Positions 46,988-55,932 of a stretch of 64,000 nt of DNA are shown in pieces (positions within the stretch are counted from its first letter, which is position 1; every line of letters starts with the position of its first letter). This DNA comes from UBA2093 sp044340485. Lineage in GTDB: Bacteria > Actinomycetota > Acidimicrobiia > Acidimicrobiales > Ilumatobacteraceae. The stretch covers positions 1 to 64,000 of the forward strand of contig JBIITN010000006.1 in the NCBI GenBank assembly GCA_044340485.1, in the 5' to 3' direction. The notes under the pieces were generated by a model that did no database searches, was not told the DNA's origin, and saw nothing but the letters and a program-made list of their open reading frames with translations. The position numbers were made by a program, and so were the translations under genes.

Positions 46988-48169
46988 ATGGCCGGTTCAT
47001 ACATCGTCGCAGGAGCCCGTACACCCATCGGCAAGATGAGTGGAGCGCTTTCATCTTTTAGCGCAGCCCAACTTGGTGGCTTTGCAATTAAGGAAGCGCT
47101 CTTGCGCGCCGGCGTGAAGCCAGAAGAAGTTGATCACGTGATCATGGGTCAGGTGTTGATGGCAGGCCAGGGTCAAGTGCCCTCACGTCAAGCAGCGGTA
47201 CACGCTGGCATCCCAATGAACGTTCCCGCGGTGAACATCAACAAAGTCTGCTTGTCGGGTCTTAATGCCATTTACTTGGCTGATCAAATGATTCAATCAG
47301 GCGATGCAGACATCGTTGTTGCAGGTGGCATGGAAAGCATGACCAATGCTCCCTACATCGCAGCCGGTGCTCGCGGAGGTTTCCGTTATGGACACACCGA
47401 ACTTGCTGACGCGATCATTAAAGATGGTTTGTTTTGCGCTTTCGATGCGTGTCTCATGGGGCTTGGTACCGAGCGTTACACCGACGGTGGAATCACCCGT
47501 GATCAACAAGATGATCTTGCAATGAAGAGCAACCAGCGTGCAGCCGCTGCAATTCAGTCTGGCAAACTCGCAGAAGAGATCGTGAACATTGAAATTCCAC
47601 AACGCAAGGGTGACCCCGTGGTGGTAAAAAATGACGAAGGTGTACGTGCAGACACCACCATGGACACGCTCGCAACACTAAAGCCCGCATTCGACAAGAA
47701 CGGCACCATCACTGCTGCTAACGCAAGTCAAATCAGCGACGGTGGATCAGCAGTGATCCTCATGTCAAAGAAAGCTGCAGAAGCACGCGGGGTAAAGCCC
47801 CTTGGTGAAGTGTTGTCATACGGCATGGTGTCGGGACCAGACAATGCATCGCTGTTGCATCAACCAAGCAACGCAATCACTAAGGCTCTCGACAAGATCG
47901 GCAAGAAAGTGTCCGACATCGATTTGTTTGAAATCAACGAAGCGTTCGCAGCCGTTGGTGTCGCATCAATGAAGCACCTCGGCATCCCCGACGACATCGT
48001 GAACGTCAACGGTGGCGCAATTGCTCTTGGTCACCCCATTGGTATGAGCGGTAACCGTCTTGCACTCACAATCCTCCACGAACTTCGTCGTCGCGGTGGT
48101 GGTGTTGGCGCAGCATCACTCTGTGGTGGTGGCGGACAGGGCGATGCGATCATCGTTCGCGCGCTCTAG
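46988..48169 (+). CDS. Acetyl-CoA C-acetyltransferase (thiolase)
   Basis: A 393-residue biosynthetic-type thiolase joining two acetyl-CoA to acetoacetyl-CoA. The nucleophile is C88 (NKVCLSGLNA), and the catalytic His is in GGAIALGHPIGMSG; a second Cys lies in ASLCGGGG. It is divergent from crotonyl-CoA carboxylase/reductase across an 84-nt gap and supplies the entry of the same route. A strong GAGGAGG RBS precedes the ATG. Confidence 0.95.
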   Translation: MAGSYIVAGARTPIGKMSGALSSFSAAQLGGFAIKEALLRAGVKPEEVDHVIMGQVLMAGQGQVPSRQAAVHAGIPMNVPAVNINKVCLSGLNAIYLADQMIQSGDADIVVAGGMESMTNAPYIAAGARGGFRYGHTELADAIIKDGLFCAFDACLMGLGTERYTDGGITRDQQDDLAMKSNQRAAAAIQSGKLAEEIVNIEIPQRKGDPVVVKNDEGVRADTTMDTLATLKPAFDKNGTITAANASQISDGGSAVILMSKKAAEARGVKPLGEVLSYGMVSGPDNASLLHQPSNAITKALDKIGKKVSDIDLFEINEAFAAVGVASMKHLGIPDDIVNVNGGAIALGHPIGMSGNRLALTILHELRRRGGGVGAASLCGGGGQGDAIIVRAL

Positions 48170-48222
48170 TCACTCTCACATCTCCTCACATTTCGTGATG
48201 TAGCACTACTGTCAGTTAGTGC

Positions 48223-49446
48223 ATGTCGCGCATCGTTGAACGATCCCTCTTTCTTCTTCGTTGGCTTGCACTCGCATGTCTTGTGGGAGTTATCGCGGGT
48301 ATTGGTTCTGCAGCGTTTATTGGTGGGCTGAATTGGGCAACCACCACTCGCTCAAACAACTTATGGATGATTTGGCTGTTGCCAGTGGCCGGTCTTATGG
48401 TCGGCGGGTCGTATCACTACTTCGGTAAAGGATTGGAACGTGGCAGCAATCTGGTGATTGACCAGATACACGACACCTCACGTTGGCTCACTCCGCGCAT
48501 GTCAGCGCTTGTCTATGTCAACAGCGTGATCACACATGTCTTTGGTGGTTCTGCCGGACGTGAAGGTGGTGCCATTCAAATTGCCGTCGGACTTACCGAC
48601 CCCATCAGCAAAAGATTGCGCTTCTCACCACAAGATCGCTCGATGATGTTGGTAACAGCAATCGCTGGGGCATTTGGTGGCGCATTTGGAGTTCCGTTTG
48701 CAGGCACGATTTTTGCACTTGAAGTTCAACGAGTAGGGCGCGTGAAATACGAAGCTCTTATTCCAGCATTCACCGCAGCTCTTGTCAGCGATGCCGTGGT
48801 GCGTGGACTCGATGTGAAGCACACCAAATATCCGGTGATTGCATCATTCGACTGGGACTTTGAAACTGCATGGAAACTCGCGGTGCTGGGCGTGGCAGCA
48901 GGAATCGTGGCGTATGTGTTTGTTCGCGGAACACATCTCGTGCAACGTGTTACCTCCCGCACTGTCAAGTGGTACCCGCTACGTCCCGCAGTTGGTGGAG
49001 TGATTGTTGCCTCAATGGTGTTGTTGTTTGGTTGGCGTGACTATCAAGGTTTGTCCACACCACTTGCGCTCGATGCATTCGCAGGTGATGATGCGCGCAG
49101 TTGGATACCAAAACTAATTCTCACTGCAGTAACGATTGGTTGTGGTTTTATTGGTGGAGAAGTTGTCCCATTATTTGTGATTGGGGCGCTCCTTGGAAGC
49201 AACATGAGTGATCTACTGGGCGTTGATCCAGCATTATTTGCGGTGATGGGATCAGTTGCCGTTCTAGGAGCTGCGGCAAATGTGCCGCTTGCATGCATCG
49301 TTCTCGGTATCGAATTATTTGGTGGTGCAAACGCATTGATGTTTGCAACGGTGTGCATTGTTGCGTATGCGGTGAGTGGACATCGCAGTGTGTACAGCGC
49401 ACAAATTGTAGATGCGCCGAAGTGGCGGCCGATCAGGAATCGATGA
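48223..49446 (+). CDS. CLC-family anion channel/antiporter, selectivity uncertain
   Basis: A 407-residue CLC membrane protein with about ten helices. The gate glutamate is E114 in GGSAGREGGAIQ, and the downstream filter is GGEVVPLF. The first selectivity element, GSGIP in chloride CLCs, is replaced by SNLVIDQIH (75-83). The fluoride-exporting CLC-F clade also departs from GSGIP at this place, so fluoride or another anion is possible, but the sequence alone does not settle it. There is no ATPase or CBS domain. The 3' end overlaps the convergent recR gene by 14 nt. Confidence 0.87.
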   Translation: MSRIVERSLFLLRWLALACLVGVIAGIGSAAFIGGLNWATTTRSNNLWMIWLLPVAGLMVGGSYHYFGKGLERGSNLVIDQIHDTSRWLTPRMSALVYVNSVITHVFGGSAGREGGAIQIAVGLTDPISKRLRFSPQDRSMMLVTAIAGAFGGAFGVPFAGTIFALEVQRVGRVKYEALIPAFTAALVSDAVVRGLDVKHTKYPVIASFDWDFETAWKLAVLGVAAGIVAYVFVRGTHLVQRVTSRTVKWYPLRPAVGGVIVASMVLLFGWRDYQGLSTPLALDAFAGDDARSWIPKLILTAVTIGCGFIGGEVVPLFVIGALLGSNMSDLLGVDPALFAVMGSVAVLGAAANVPLACIVLGIELFGGANALMFATVCIVAYAVSGHRSVYSAQIVDAPKWRPIRNR

Positions 49447-50041
49447 CGTGACGATTACCAAGTGCACGTCCCAGTGTCACTTCGTCTGCAAACTCCAAAT
49501 CACCACCAACGGGTAATCCACTGGCCAAGCGTGTGACCGTAATTCCTAACGGACTTAATGCGCGTGATAAATACATCGCCGTGACGTCACCTTCAGTGTT
49601 GTTGTTGGTGCACACAATGATTTCGGTGATGCCTTCGGGCTTGATACGTGCAATTAACTCGCGCATTTTCAATTGATCGGGACCGATCCCTTGCAACGGA
49701 TCGATAAGTCCAAGCAACACGTGATAACGACCACGAAACTCGCCCGTCTTCTCGATTGCGACGATGTCGCGTGATTCTTCAACTACACAGACAATGGAAC
49801 CATCTCGTCGGTCATCACGACAGATTCCGCACAATTCTTCATCGGAAAGATTGAAACAACGATCACAAAAACGCACACGAATACGGGCGTTGACAAGAGC
49901 CTGTGATAAGCGCTCTACATCATCCATCGGAGATTTGATGAGATGCATTGCCAAGCGTTGTGCGCTGCGTGGTCCGATACCGGGCAATCGACCTAATTCG
50001 TCGATGAGTGCTTGTACTGGCGGCGTGTATGGAGAAGCCAC
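49433..50041 (-). CDS. recR: Recombination protein RecR
   Basis: A 202-residue recombination mediator working with RecO/RecF at gaps. The N-terminal helix-hairpin-helix GRLPGIGPRSAQRLA, the zinc finger C-x2-C...C-x2-C (FCDRCFNLSDEELCGIC) and the Toprim domain (EESRDIVAIEKTGEF) are in order. It abuts dnaX: the start codon of recR (50041) and the dnaX stop share bases, the classic conserved dnaX-recR arrangement. The usual ybaB/ebfC gene between them is absent. Confidence 0.96.
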   Translation of the reverse strand: MASPYTPPVQALIDELGRLPGIGPRSAQRLAMHLIKSPMDDVERLSQALVNARIRVRFCDRCFNLSDEELCGICRDDRRDGSIVCVVEESRDIVAIEKTGEFRGRYHVLLGLIDPLQGIGPDQLKMRELIARIKPEGITEIIVCTNNNTEGDVTAMYLSRALSPLGITVTRLASGLPVGGDLEFADEVTLGRALGNRHVIDS

Positions 50042-51756
50042 TACTGCAAATCCTGCACAGTGCCACCAGGGAAGGCTTTATACAGCTCGTCCATGGAATC
50101 GACTTTGGGGGCCTCTACGGAATCTTCAATCTCACTTAAGTCGACATCATCGACGGAATCGTCGGCAACTTGAGGAACAACTGCGGGGCGTTCGATACCT
50201 CGCGATGCGGTTGGATCCTGCGTGAATGTCAATGAATATTTAGAGCCACACACTTTTTGTATTGCTGTTTGCAACTTGGTGGTGTGTTCTTCCACTTTTG
50301 ACATTGGAGTATTGCTTGGCACCGACACCGTGACGGTGTTGCCCTCTACCGACACCACTGATGATGGTTTGAAAATCGCTTTAGGAAAACCTGTGAGTGA
50401 GTCGATAATTTGCGGCCACAGTTGTGCGGGATCACCCGCTGTTGCGGTAGGTGATGGAGACGAGTGCGCGGGAGGAACGGGTGTTGGCGCAGTGACATCG
50501 GCATTTTGTGATGTCACCGATGTTGGCGCAGTGGCATCAGTGGATTTTTTTGTTTGTGATGTGGGCGGAGTGGCGCGACCACCGACGCGAGCTTTCCCAG
50601 TGGAGGGATCGCGTGGCGCGGGAGGCAAGGACGCAGCAACACCCTTTTCTTTCAAGGTTTTTACAGCTTCTTCCAACTGTTGAATTCGTGCAACAAGATT
50701 GTCGAACGAGTCATCGAACTCTGGTGATGACAGTTTCACCATTGCCACTTCAAGAAGTAGTCGTGGATCAGGCGCATTTCGCATGTCGATGAGAGTTGTA
50801 CCGAGAACTTCCATCACGCGCACGATTGTTTGCGCACCAAGGTCGCGTGCCAGCGATGCGATTCTTTCGGTGCGTTGCGGAGGTAGTTGCACTAACTCTG
50901 GTGCCATCAATGATAAGAACGCGTCGCGCATGGCACGCACGATGTCTTCAGTCAGTGCACGAGCTTCTCTGCCTTGGTGCATAGCAGTTGCAATAGCAGC
51001 AAGTGCACGCGCTTGGTCTTTTGCACTTAGTGCAGTAAATACTTCGTCAATCGATGCAGGTGTATCGAAATCTCCACCACCGGCCGCAATAATTTCCAAT
51101 GCAGACAACGTGTCACGCGCACTTCCACCACCTTGTTGCAGCACTTGTTCAATTGCTTCATCGGAAATATCAAGTTGTGCCTGATCAATCACCCATCGCA
51201 GATACTTTTCCAACTCGTCAAGTGGTATGAGATGGAATTGAAAATGCTGCACACGACTGCGAATTGTTTCACTGACTTTTTGTGGGTCGGTTGTAGCGAG
51301 AACAAACACCACTTGATCGGGTGGTTCTTCCAAAGTTTTTAATAACGCCGCTTCAGCGCCTCGCGACAGCATGTGTACTTCGTCGAGAATAAAAACACGA
51401 TGACGACCAGGGGTAGCAAGTGCTGCAGATTCAATGAGATCGCGAATCTCCTGTACACCGTTGTTGCTTGCAGCATCAAGCTCGAGCACATCAAAACTTG
51501 CACCAGATTCCACTGCCTTGCACGAGGCGCATTCACAACATGGCTCACCATCAACGGGTGATTCACAGTTGAGCACCTTGGCCAAAATGCGCGCTGTCGA
51601 TGTTTTCCCTGTGCCTCGCGGGCCGGAGAACAAATAGGCCTGACCCTCGCGATGATGAATCACAGAATTGCGCAAAGCCTTAACCACGTGGTCTTGTCCG
51701 TACAGTTCCGAGAATTTCCGCGGACGAAAACGCCGATATAGGGACTGTGTTGCCAT
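50041..51756 (-). CDS. dnaX: DNA polymerase III subunits gamma/tau
   Basis: The clamp-loader ATPase, 571 residues. Walker A GPRGTGKTS, zinc module CESPVDGEPCCECASCKA and the SRC region IRSRVQHFQF lie in the N-terminal 370 residues. A Pro/Ala/Thr-rich linker (about 390-465) and a C-terminal domain follow, as in tau. The E. coli gamma-form frameshift signal was not seen. The ATG is preceded by TAGGGT at exactly 7 nt, implying a leaderless transcript that also carries recR. Confidence 0.95.
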   Translation of the reverse strand: MATQSLYRRFRPRKFSELYGQDHVVKALRNSVIHHREGQAYLFSGPRGTGKTSTARILAKVLNCESPVDGEPCCECASCKAVESGASFDVLELDAASNNGVQEIRDLIESAALATPGRHRVFILDEVHMLSRGAEAALLKTLEEPPDQVVFVLATTDPQKVSETIRSRVQHFQFHLIPLDELEKYLRWVIDQAQLDISDEAIEQVLQQGGGSARDTLSALEIIAAGGGDFDTPASIDEVFTALSAKDQARALAAIATAMHQGREARALTEDIVRAMRDAFLSLMAPELVQLPPQRTERIASLARDLGAQTIVRVMEVLGTTLIDMRNAPDPRLLLEVAMVKLSSPEFDDSFDNLVARIQQLEEAVKTLKEKGVAASLPPAPRDPSTGKARVGGRATPPTSQTKKSTDATAPTSVTSQNADVTAPTPVPPAHSSPSPTATAGDPAQLWPQIIDSLTGFPKAIFKPSSVVSVEGNTVTVSVPSNTPMSKVEEHTTKLQTAIQKVCGSKYSLTFTQDPTASRGIERPAVVPQVADDSVDDVDLSEIEDSVEAPKVDSMDELYKAFPGGTVQDLQ

Positions 51757-51763
51757 CGCTTCG

Positions 51764-51769
51764 ACCCTA
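51764..51769 (-). promoter_or_regulatory. -10 element of leaderless dnaX-recR promoter
   Basis: TAGGGT on the minus strand with 7 nt (51757-51763) to the ATG at 51756. Confidence 0.5.
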
Positions 51770-51838
51770 GCAATGCGGTGTCAATGAAAAGAGATGAGGG
51801 GTGAGAGGAACCGCCATTGACTACCGTTTTCACAGCGC

Positions 51839-53644
51839 ATGAAACGTCTGGTCTTTTTTTTCGCCGTTCTTGCAGCGGTTCTCTTCTCTGGTGGCTCTCT
51901 TGATGCCGCCGGTCAGAACACGGTTCAGTCGTCGAAGCCTGCACCCGGTGAGACGGTTACCATCGCCCCCACTCAACTACAGCTTGTGTTCGCAAGCCCT
52001 GTCGGTGGACCCGAGGCGGTCGCGAACATGGGGTTATCGCTGTCGTGTGAGGGAAATCTCACCGGTCTTGGCACACCCGTCGTTGGTGACGACGGTGTCA
52101 CCGTGTCGGCTCCACTGACACAGATTCCCGCAAACGGAACATGCACGGTGTCGTGGGAATTACCCGATGGAAGTTCGGGATCATTCAGTTTTATTTCGAC
52201 GGTGAACGCTCCCACCACCACGATGCCCCAAACCGACAACACCACAGAGCCAACCATCCCGGGTACAAACGAACCGACTGCTTTGTCTGGTCCCCCAGAG
52301 CGCCTTGGTGGTCCAATCGGACTGGCACGGCTCGCGAGTTTTATTTTGATGGGTGCACTCGTTGGCGGTTTGTTCTTCTTGCAACGCCGATGGCCAGAAG
52401 GTGGCGAATACGCGATCACCGAAAAATACTTTCGCATCGTTGGCATTCTCGCTGTCGTCTCCATGTATGTACTGGTATCGCTCATGGCGGCAAGTGAAGG
52501 AGAAATCTCCGCAGGTTCAGGCTTTAGTCCCACTAACTGGTCGCCATTATTTGACTCAGCTGAAGGCGCAGCACTCTTTGCACGTTTCGCTTTGACGTTG
52601 GTTGTGATGTGGTTTGCGTGGGTTCCTATCCGCGTCATCGACCCAAACTCAGAAGCAATTGCTTACGCGACTCTTTTTGCCACTGCATGCACATACGGTT
52701 TTGATCGCACTGGCGGACGTTATGCATCGCTTGGTGTTGTTCTCGGAATTATTCACATGGCGCTCACGTTGTACTGGGTCGGTTCCATCGGAGTGATGTG
52801 GCGAATTATTTTGCGTGGGCCTGGTGATCGTGATTTGCTTGAAGCACTGCGCGGATGGTCACGACATGCAACATGGGTCGGTATCGGTTTAGTAATAAGC
52901 GGCGCAGTGCAAGCGTGGCGCATCGATGGTTGGAGTTACCTCAACAGTGGTCACGGACGAGTGGTGTTATTCAAAACGTTCGTCGTCGTCGTGTTGTTGT
53001 TCCTTGATGCTGTGATTCGTCAGTTCATTGTGCACAAGTTGCGTCGTGCTCGCATGTTGAATCAGCGTGCCGTGTACAAATTGCAACGTCCATTTGCTGT
53101 AAGTGCCGGATTGAGTGTCTTTGTTCTCGCATTGTCGTCATGGATGATGTCAATGCGCCCACCAAACATTTTGCCGAAAGACACCGGGCCAACGGTTCAG
53201 TACGCAATTGTTCGCGACATGTCTGGCGCGGATGATTTCCGCGTTCGAGTATCAATTGATCCGGGCAACGTTGGCGTGAACCAAGTACTCATTGAATTGT
53301 TCGGACCACAGCGCATTCAGCAATTCACCATCGACTTCGTACCGTCAAACCCGGCCTTCTCTGGCTACTCGCTCACGATCCCGATCACGCGACCTGGTGG
53401 CGCATACGTGGCACCAGAAGCCGGCCTCACGTTGCGCGCACCCGGTGAATGGACCATGACCGTGCGTGGAACAACCACAACCGGTGAACTTGAACCACTC
53501 ACCTCCACGTTCATCATCGCCGATGGGACAACAGTCACGACCCTGCCAACCGGCGCCACAACGGTGCCGCCGGCCCCCACTGACACAGGCCAAAATCCCG
53601 CATCGGGCGATGTCTCAACGACAACCTCTGCACCACCAGGCTGA
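51839..53644 (+). CDS. CopC-CopD fusion protein lacking the copper-binding His
   Basis: A 601-residue membrane protein. A signal peptide (about 1-24) is followed by a CopC-like beta-sandwich (about 25-125), a Thr-rich linker, a CopD-type membrane region of seven to eight helices (about 160-460), and an extracytoplasmic C-terminal domain with a Thr/Pro-rich tail. Copper-binding CopC begins with an invariant His directly after the signal; here the mature N-terminus reads AGQNTVQSSKP, with no histidine. It may therefore bind something else or regulate a partner. No copper genes are nearby. Divergent from dnaX. Confidence 0.82.
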   Translation: MKRLVFFFAVLAAVLFSGGSLDAAGQNTVQSSKPAPGETVTIAPTQLQLVFASPVGGPEAVANMGLSLSCEGNLTGLGTPVVGDDGVTVSAPLTQIPANGTCTVSWELPDGSSGSFSFISTVNAPTTTMPQTDNTTEPTIPGTNEPTALSGPPERLGGPIGLARLASFILMGALVGGLFFLQRRWPEGGEYAITEKYFRIVGILAVVSMYVLVSLMAASEGEISAGSGFSPTNWSPLFDSAEGAALFARFALTLVVMWFAWVPIRVIDPNSEAIAYATLFATACTYGFDRTGGRYASLGVVLGIIHMALTLYWVGSIGVMWRIILRGPGDRDLLEALRGWSRHATWVGIGLVISGAVQAWRIDGWSYLNSGHGRVVLFKTFVVVVLLFLDAVIRQFIVHKLRRARMLNQRAVYKLQRPFAVSAGLSVFVLALSSWMMSMRPPNILPKDTGPTVQYAIVRDMSGADDFRVRVSIDPGNVGVNQVLIELFGPQRIQQFTIDFVPSNPAFSGYSLTIPITRPGGAYVAPEAGLTLRAPGEWTMTVRGTTTTGELEPLTSTFIIADGTTVTTLPTGATTVPPAPTDTGQNPASGDVSTTTSAPPG

Positions 53645-53676
53645 GCAGAGATAGGTCGCATCGGGTCGTTTCGCAC

Positions 53677-53682
53677 TAGCGT
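53677..53682 (+). promoter_or_regulatory. -10 element of leaderless pccB promoter
   Basis: TAGCGT, with 7 nt (53683-53689) to the GTG at 53690. No RBS is visible. Confidence 0.5.
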
Positions 53683-53689
53683 TTCACCC

Positions 53690-55255
53690 GTGACTGATAC
53701 CGCCGGCGCGTCCATGCAAGACAAAATCGAAGATCTTCGCCAACGTCGGGAGCAAGCCCTCAATGCAGGAAGCCCCCGCGCAATTGAGCGTCAACACGAA
53801 AAGGGCAAGATGCTCGCTCGTGAGCGCATCGATTACCTCCTTGACCCTGACTCATTCCACGAACTTGACCTTCTCGCTCGTCACCGCGCGCACGCAGCCG
53901 GTCTTGAAGAGCGTCCTTACACAGACGGTGTGCTCACCGGTTGGGGAACAATCGATGGACGCAAGATATTCGTGTTCAGCCAAGACTTCACCGTGTTCGG
54001 TGGTGCACTTGGCGAGGTGTTTGCCGAAAAGATCCACAAGTTGATGGACCTGGCACTCAAGGTTGGTGCGCCCGTTATCGGACTAAACGACGGAGCGGGT
54101 GCACGTATTCAAGAAGGTGTGGTGTCACTTGCGTCCTACGGTGGCATCTTCTATCGCAACGTGTTGTCATCGGGTGTTATCCCACAGATCTCTGTGATCC
54201 TTGGACCATGTGCTGGTGGTGCCGTGTATTCACCAGCAATGACCGACTTCATTTTCATGGTGCGCGAATCGAGCCACATGTTCATCACGGGTCCCGACGT
54301 TGTAAAGACAGTGACCGGTGAAGACGTCACACTGGAAGAACTCGGTGGTGCAATGAGCCACGCATCAAAGAGCGGCGTTGCAACGTTTGTATCAAATGAT
54401 GAAAAGGCCTGTCTCGACGACGTGCGTTTCTTGATGTCGTTCTTGCCACAGAACAACTTGGAAGAAGCGCCGGCAGTTGAGCCAAGTGATGACCCAAATC
54501 GTTCATGCCCAGCATTGCGTGACATTCTTCCCGCGTCACCGAACCAGCCATACGACATGAAGAAAGTGATTGCCGAAGTTGTTGATGACGGCGAGTTCTT
54601 TGAGTACTTCCCGCATTGGGCAAAAAGCATTGTGTGCGGATTCTCGCGCCTTGATGGAATTCCAGTGGGCGTAGTTGGTAACCAACCAATGGCGTTCGCT
54701 GGCGTTCTCGACATTGAGAGCAGCGAGAAAGCAGCGCGATTTGTGCGCACATGCGACGCGTTTAACATTCCGCTCATCACATTTGTTGACGTACCTGGTT
54801 TCTTGCCTGGCGTGAATCAAGAACACGAAGGCATCATTCGCCACGGTGCGAAGTTGTTGTACGCATTCTGCGAAGCAACGGTGCCACGTATCCAAATCAT
54901 CACTCGCAAAGCATATGGCGGGGCATACGTGGTGATGAACTCAAAGTCCATTGGTGCCGACCTCGCGTACGCATGGCCCACCGCTGAACTTGCAGTGATG
55001 GGACCACAAGGTGCTGTCGAAATTGTGTATCGACGCGAACTTCAGCAATCTGCTGATCCTGTAGCGCGACGCGCCGAACTGGTCGCCGAGTACACCGAGA
55101 AATACGCCAACCCGTACGCCGCAGCCGAACGCGGATATGTTGATGATGTCATTGACCCTGCAGACACTCGTGCAAAGACAATTGCTGGTCTTCGTATGCT
55201 TCTCACCAAGCGCGAAGAATTGCCACGCCGCAAACACGGCAACATGCCTCTCTAA
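53690..55255 (+). CDS. pccB: Acyl-CoA carboxylase beta subunit (propionyl-CoA carboxylase type)
   Basis: Carboxyltransferase subunit of 521 residues, with the biotin-facing N-half and acyl-CoA-facing C-half. Motifs include RERIDYLLD, GLNDGAGARIQEG and GPCAGGAVYSPAMTDF. In GADLAYAWPTAELAVMG the residue after GA is Asp, which in Streptomyces PccB (D422) favours propionyl-CoA, while AccB-type enzymes differ there. Propionyl-CoA carboxylation would feed methylmalonyl-CoA to the epimerase and mutase. The biotin-carboxylase alpha subunit is not in the window. The downstream RDD gene lies 18 nt on; the epsilon subunit gene follows it. Confidence 0.94.
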   Translation: MTDTAGASMQDKIEDLRQRREQALNAGSPRAIERQHEKGKMLARERIDYLLDPDSFHELDLLARHRAHAAGLEERPYTDGVLTGWGTIDGRKIFVFSQDFTVFGGALGEVFAEKIHKLMDLALKVGAPVIGLNDGAGARIQEGVVSLASYGGIFYRNVLSSGVIPQISVILGPCAGGAVYSPAMTDFIFMVRESSHMFITGPDVVKTVTGEDVTLEELGGAMSHASKSGVATFVSNDEKACLDDVRFLMSFLPQNNLEEAPAVEPSDDPNRSCPALRDILPASPNQPYDMKKVIAEVVDDGEFFEYFPHWAKSIVCGFSRLDGIPVGVVGNQPMAFAGVLDIESSEKAARFVRTCDAFNIPLITFVDVPGFLPGVNQEHEGIIRHGAKLLYAFCEATVPRIQIITRKAYGGAYVVMNSKSIGADLAYAWPTAELAVMGPQGAVEIVYRRELQQSADPVARRAELVAEYTEKYANPYAAAERGYVDDVIDPADTRAKTIAGLRMLLTKREELPRRKHGNMPL

Positions 55256-55273
55256 AGACATCGGGAAATAGCA

Positions 55274-55729
55274 ATGACTAACGACATGACCGGATCAGGA
55301 TTCGCATCACCAAACATTCAAAACGAGCCCAAGGCCACGTTTGGTATTCGCTTGATCGCGCACATCTTTGACGCTGTCATGGTGATGTTGGTGAGTTTTC
55401 CATTTGCCATCATCAGCGCCGTTGTCGAAGAAAACGGCAGTGGCGAAGCGGCCGACTTGGTGACACTGATCGGCATTGCCGTATGTCTTGGCGTGTACAG
55501 CTGGTGGATTGGTAACCAAGGTGGCTCTCCTCTTCGCCGCACGATTGGTGTTCTCGTGTTAGATGAGAAAACAGGTGCGTTCATTGGCACCAAACGCGGT
55601 GTCAAATGGGTGTTAATGAGCCAAGTATCTGGACTTGTGTTATTCCTCGGATACTTCGCAATGTTGTGGCATCCCAACAAACAGACATGGCACGACCGTG
55701 TCGCAAATGCAGTGGTAGTGAAGCGATGA
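55274..55729 (+). CDS. RDD family membrane protein
   Basis: A 151-residue membrane protein with the RDD-family pattern: Arg in FGIRLIAHIFDAVMV followed by an Asp in the same first membrane segment, then the conserved TWHDRVANAVVVK at the C-terminus. Three membrane segments are predicted. RDD proteins have no general assigned function, though some act in Na+/H+ transport. It sits between the acyl-CoA carboxylase beta gene and the epsilon subunit gene and overlaps the latter by 4 nt (ATGA), so the three are transcribed together. Confidence 0.87.
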   Translation: MTNDMTGSGFASPNIQNEPKATFGIRLIAHIFDAVMVMLVSFPFAIISAVVEENGSGEAADLVTLIGIAVCLGVYSWWIGNQGGSPLRRTIGVLVLDEKTGAFIGTKRGVKWVLMSQVSGLVLFLGYFAMLWHPNKQTWHDRVANAVVVKR

Positions 55730-55932
55730 GCGCACCAGAAATTTTTGTAGCGTCCATCCATCCGACGCCAACCGAAGAAGAGGCAGTTGCTATTGCTGCT
55801 GCAATCGAATTTGGATGGCCACGCGCTCTTATCGCAGCGCCTACGAACACGCGACCCAGTACATCGTGGCGTTTTAGCGGTAGATGGTGGGCATCGCACG
55901 GCACATTGCGTCGTGCGCGACCTGGCGTATGA
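55726..55932 (+). CDS. Acyl-CoA carboxylase epsilon subunit (AccE-like)
   Basis: A 68-residue protein beginning MSAPEIFVASIHPTPTEEE. It has a short acidic helix (PTPTEEEAVAIAAAI), a flexible region and the C-terminal tail WRFSGRWWASHGTLRR, all features of the actinobacterial ACC epsilon subunit, which stabilises the alpha-beta carboxylase complex. It overlaps the RDD gene by 4 nt upstream (ATGA) and the CoA transferase by 4 nt downstream. The position two genes after pccB supports the assignment. Overlap spacing fixes the ATG at 55726. Confidence 0.7.
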   Translation: MSAPEIFVASIHPTPTEEEAVAIAAAIEFGWPRALIAAPTNTRPSTSWRFSGRWWASHGTLRRARPGV

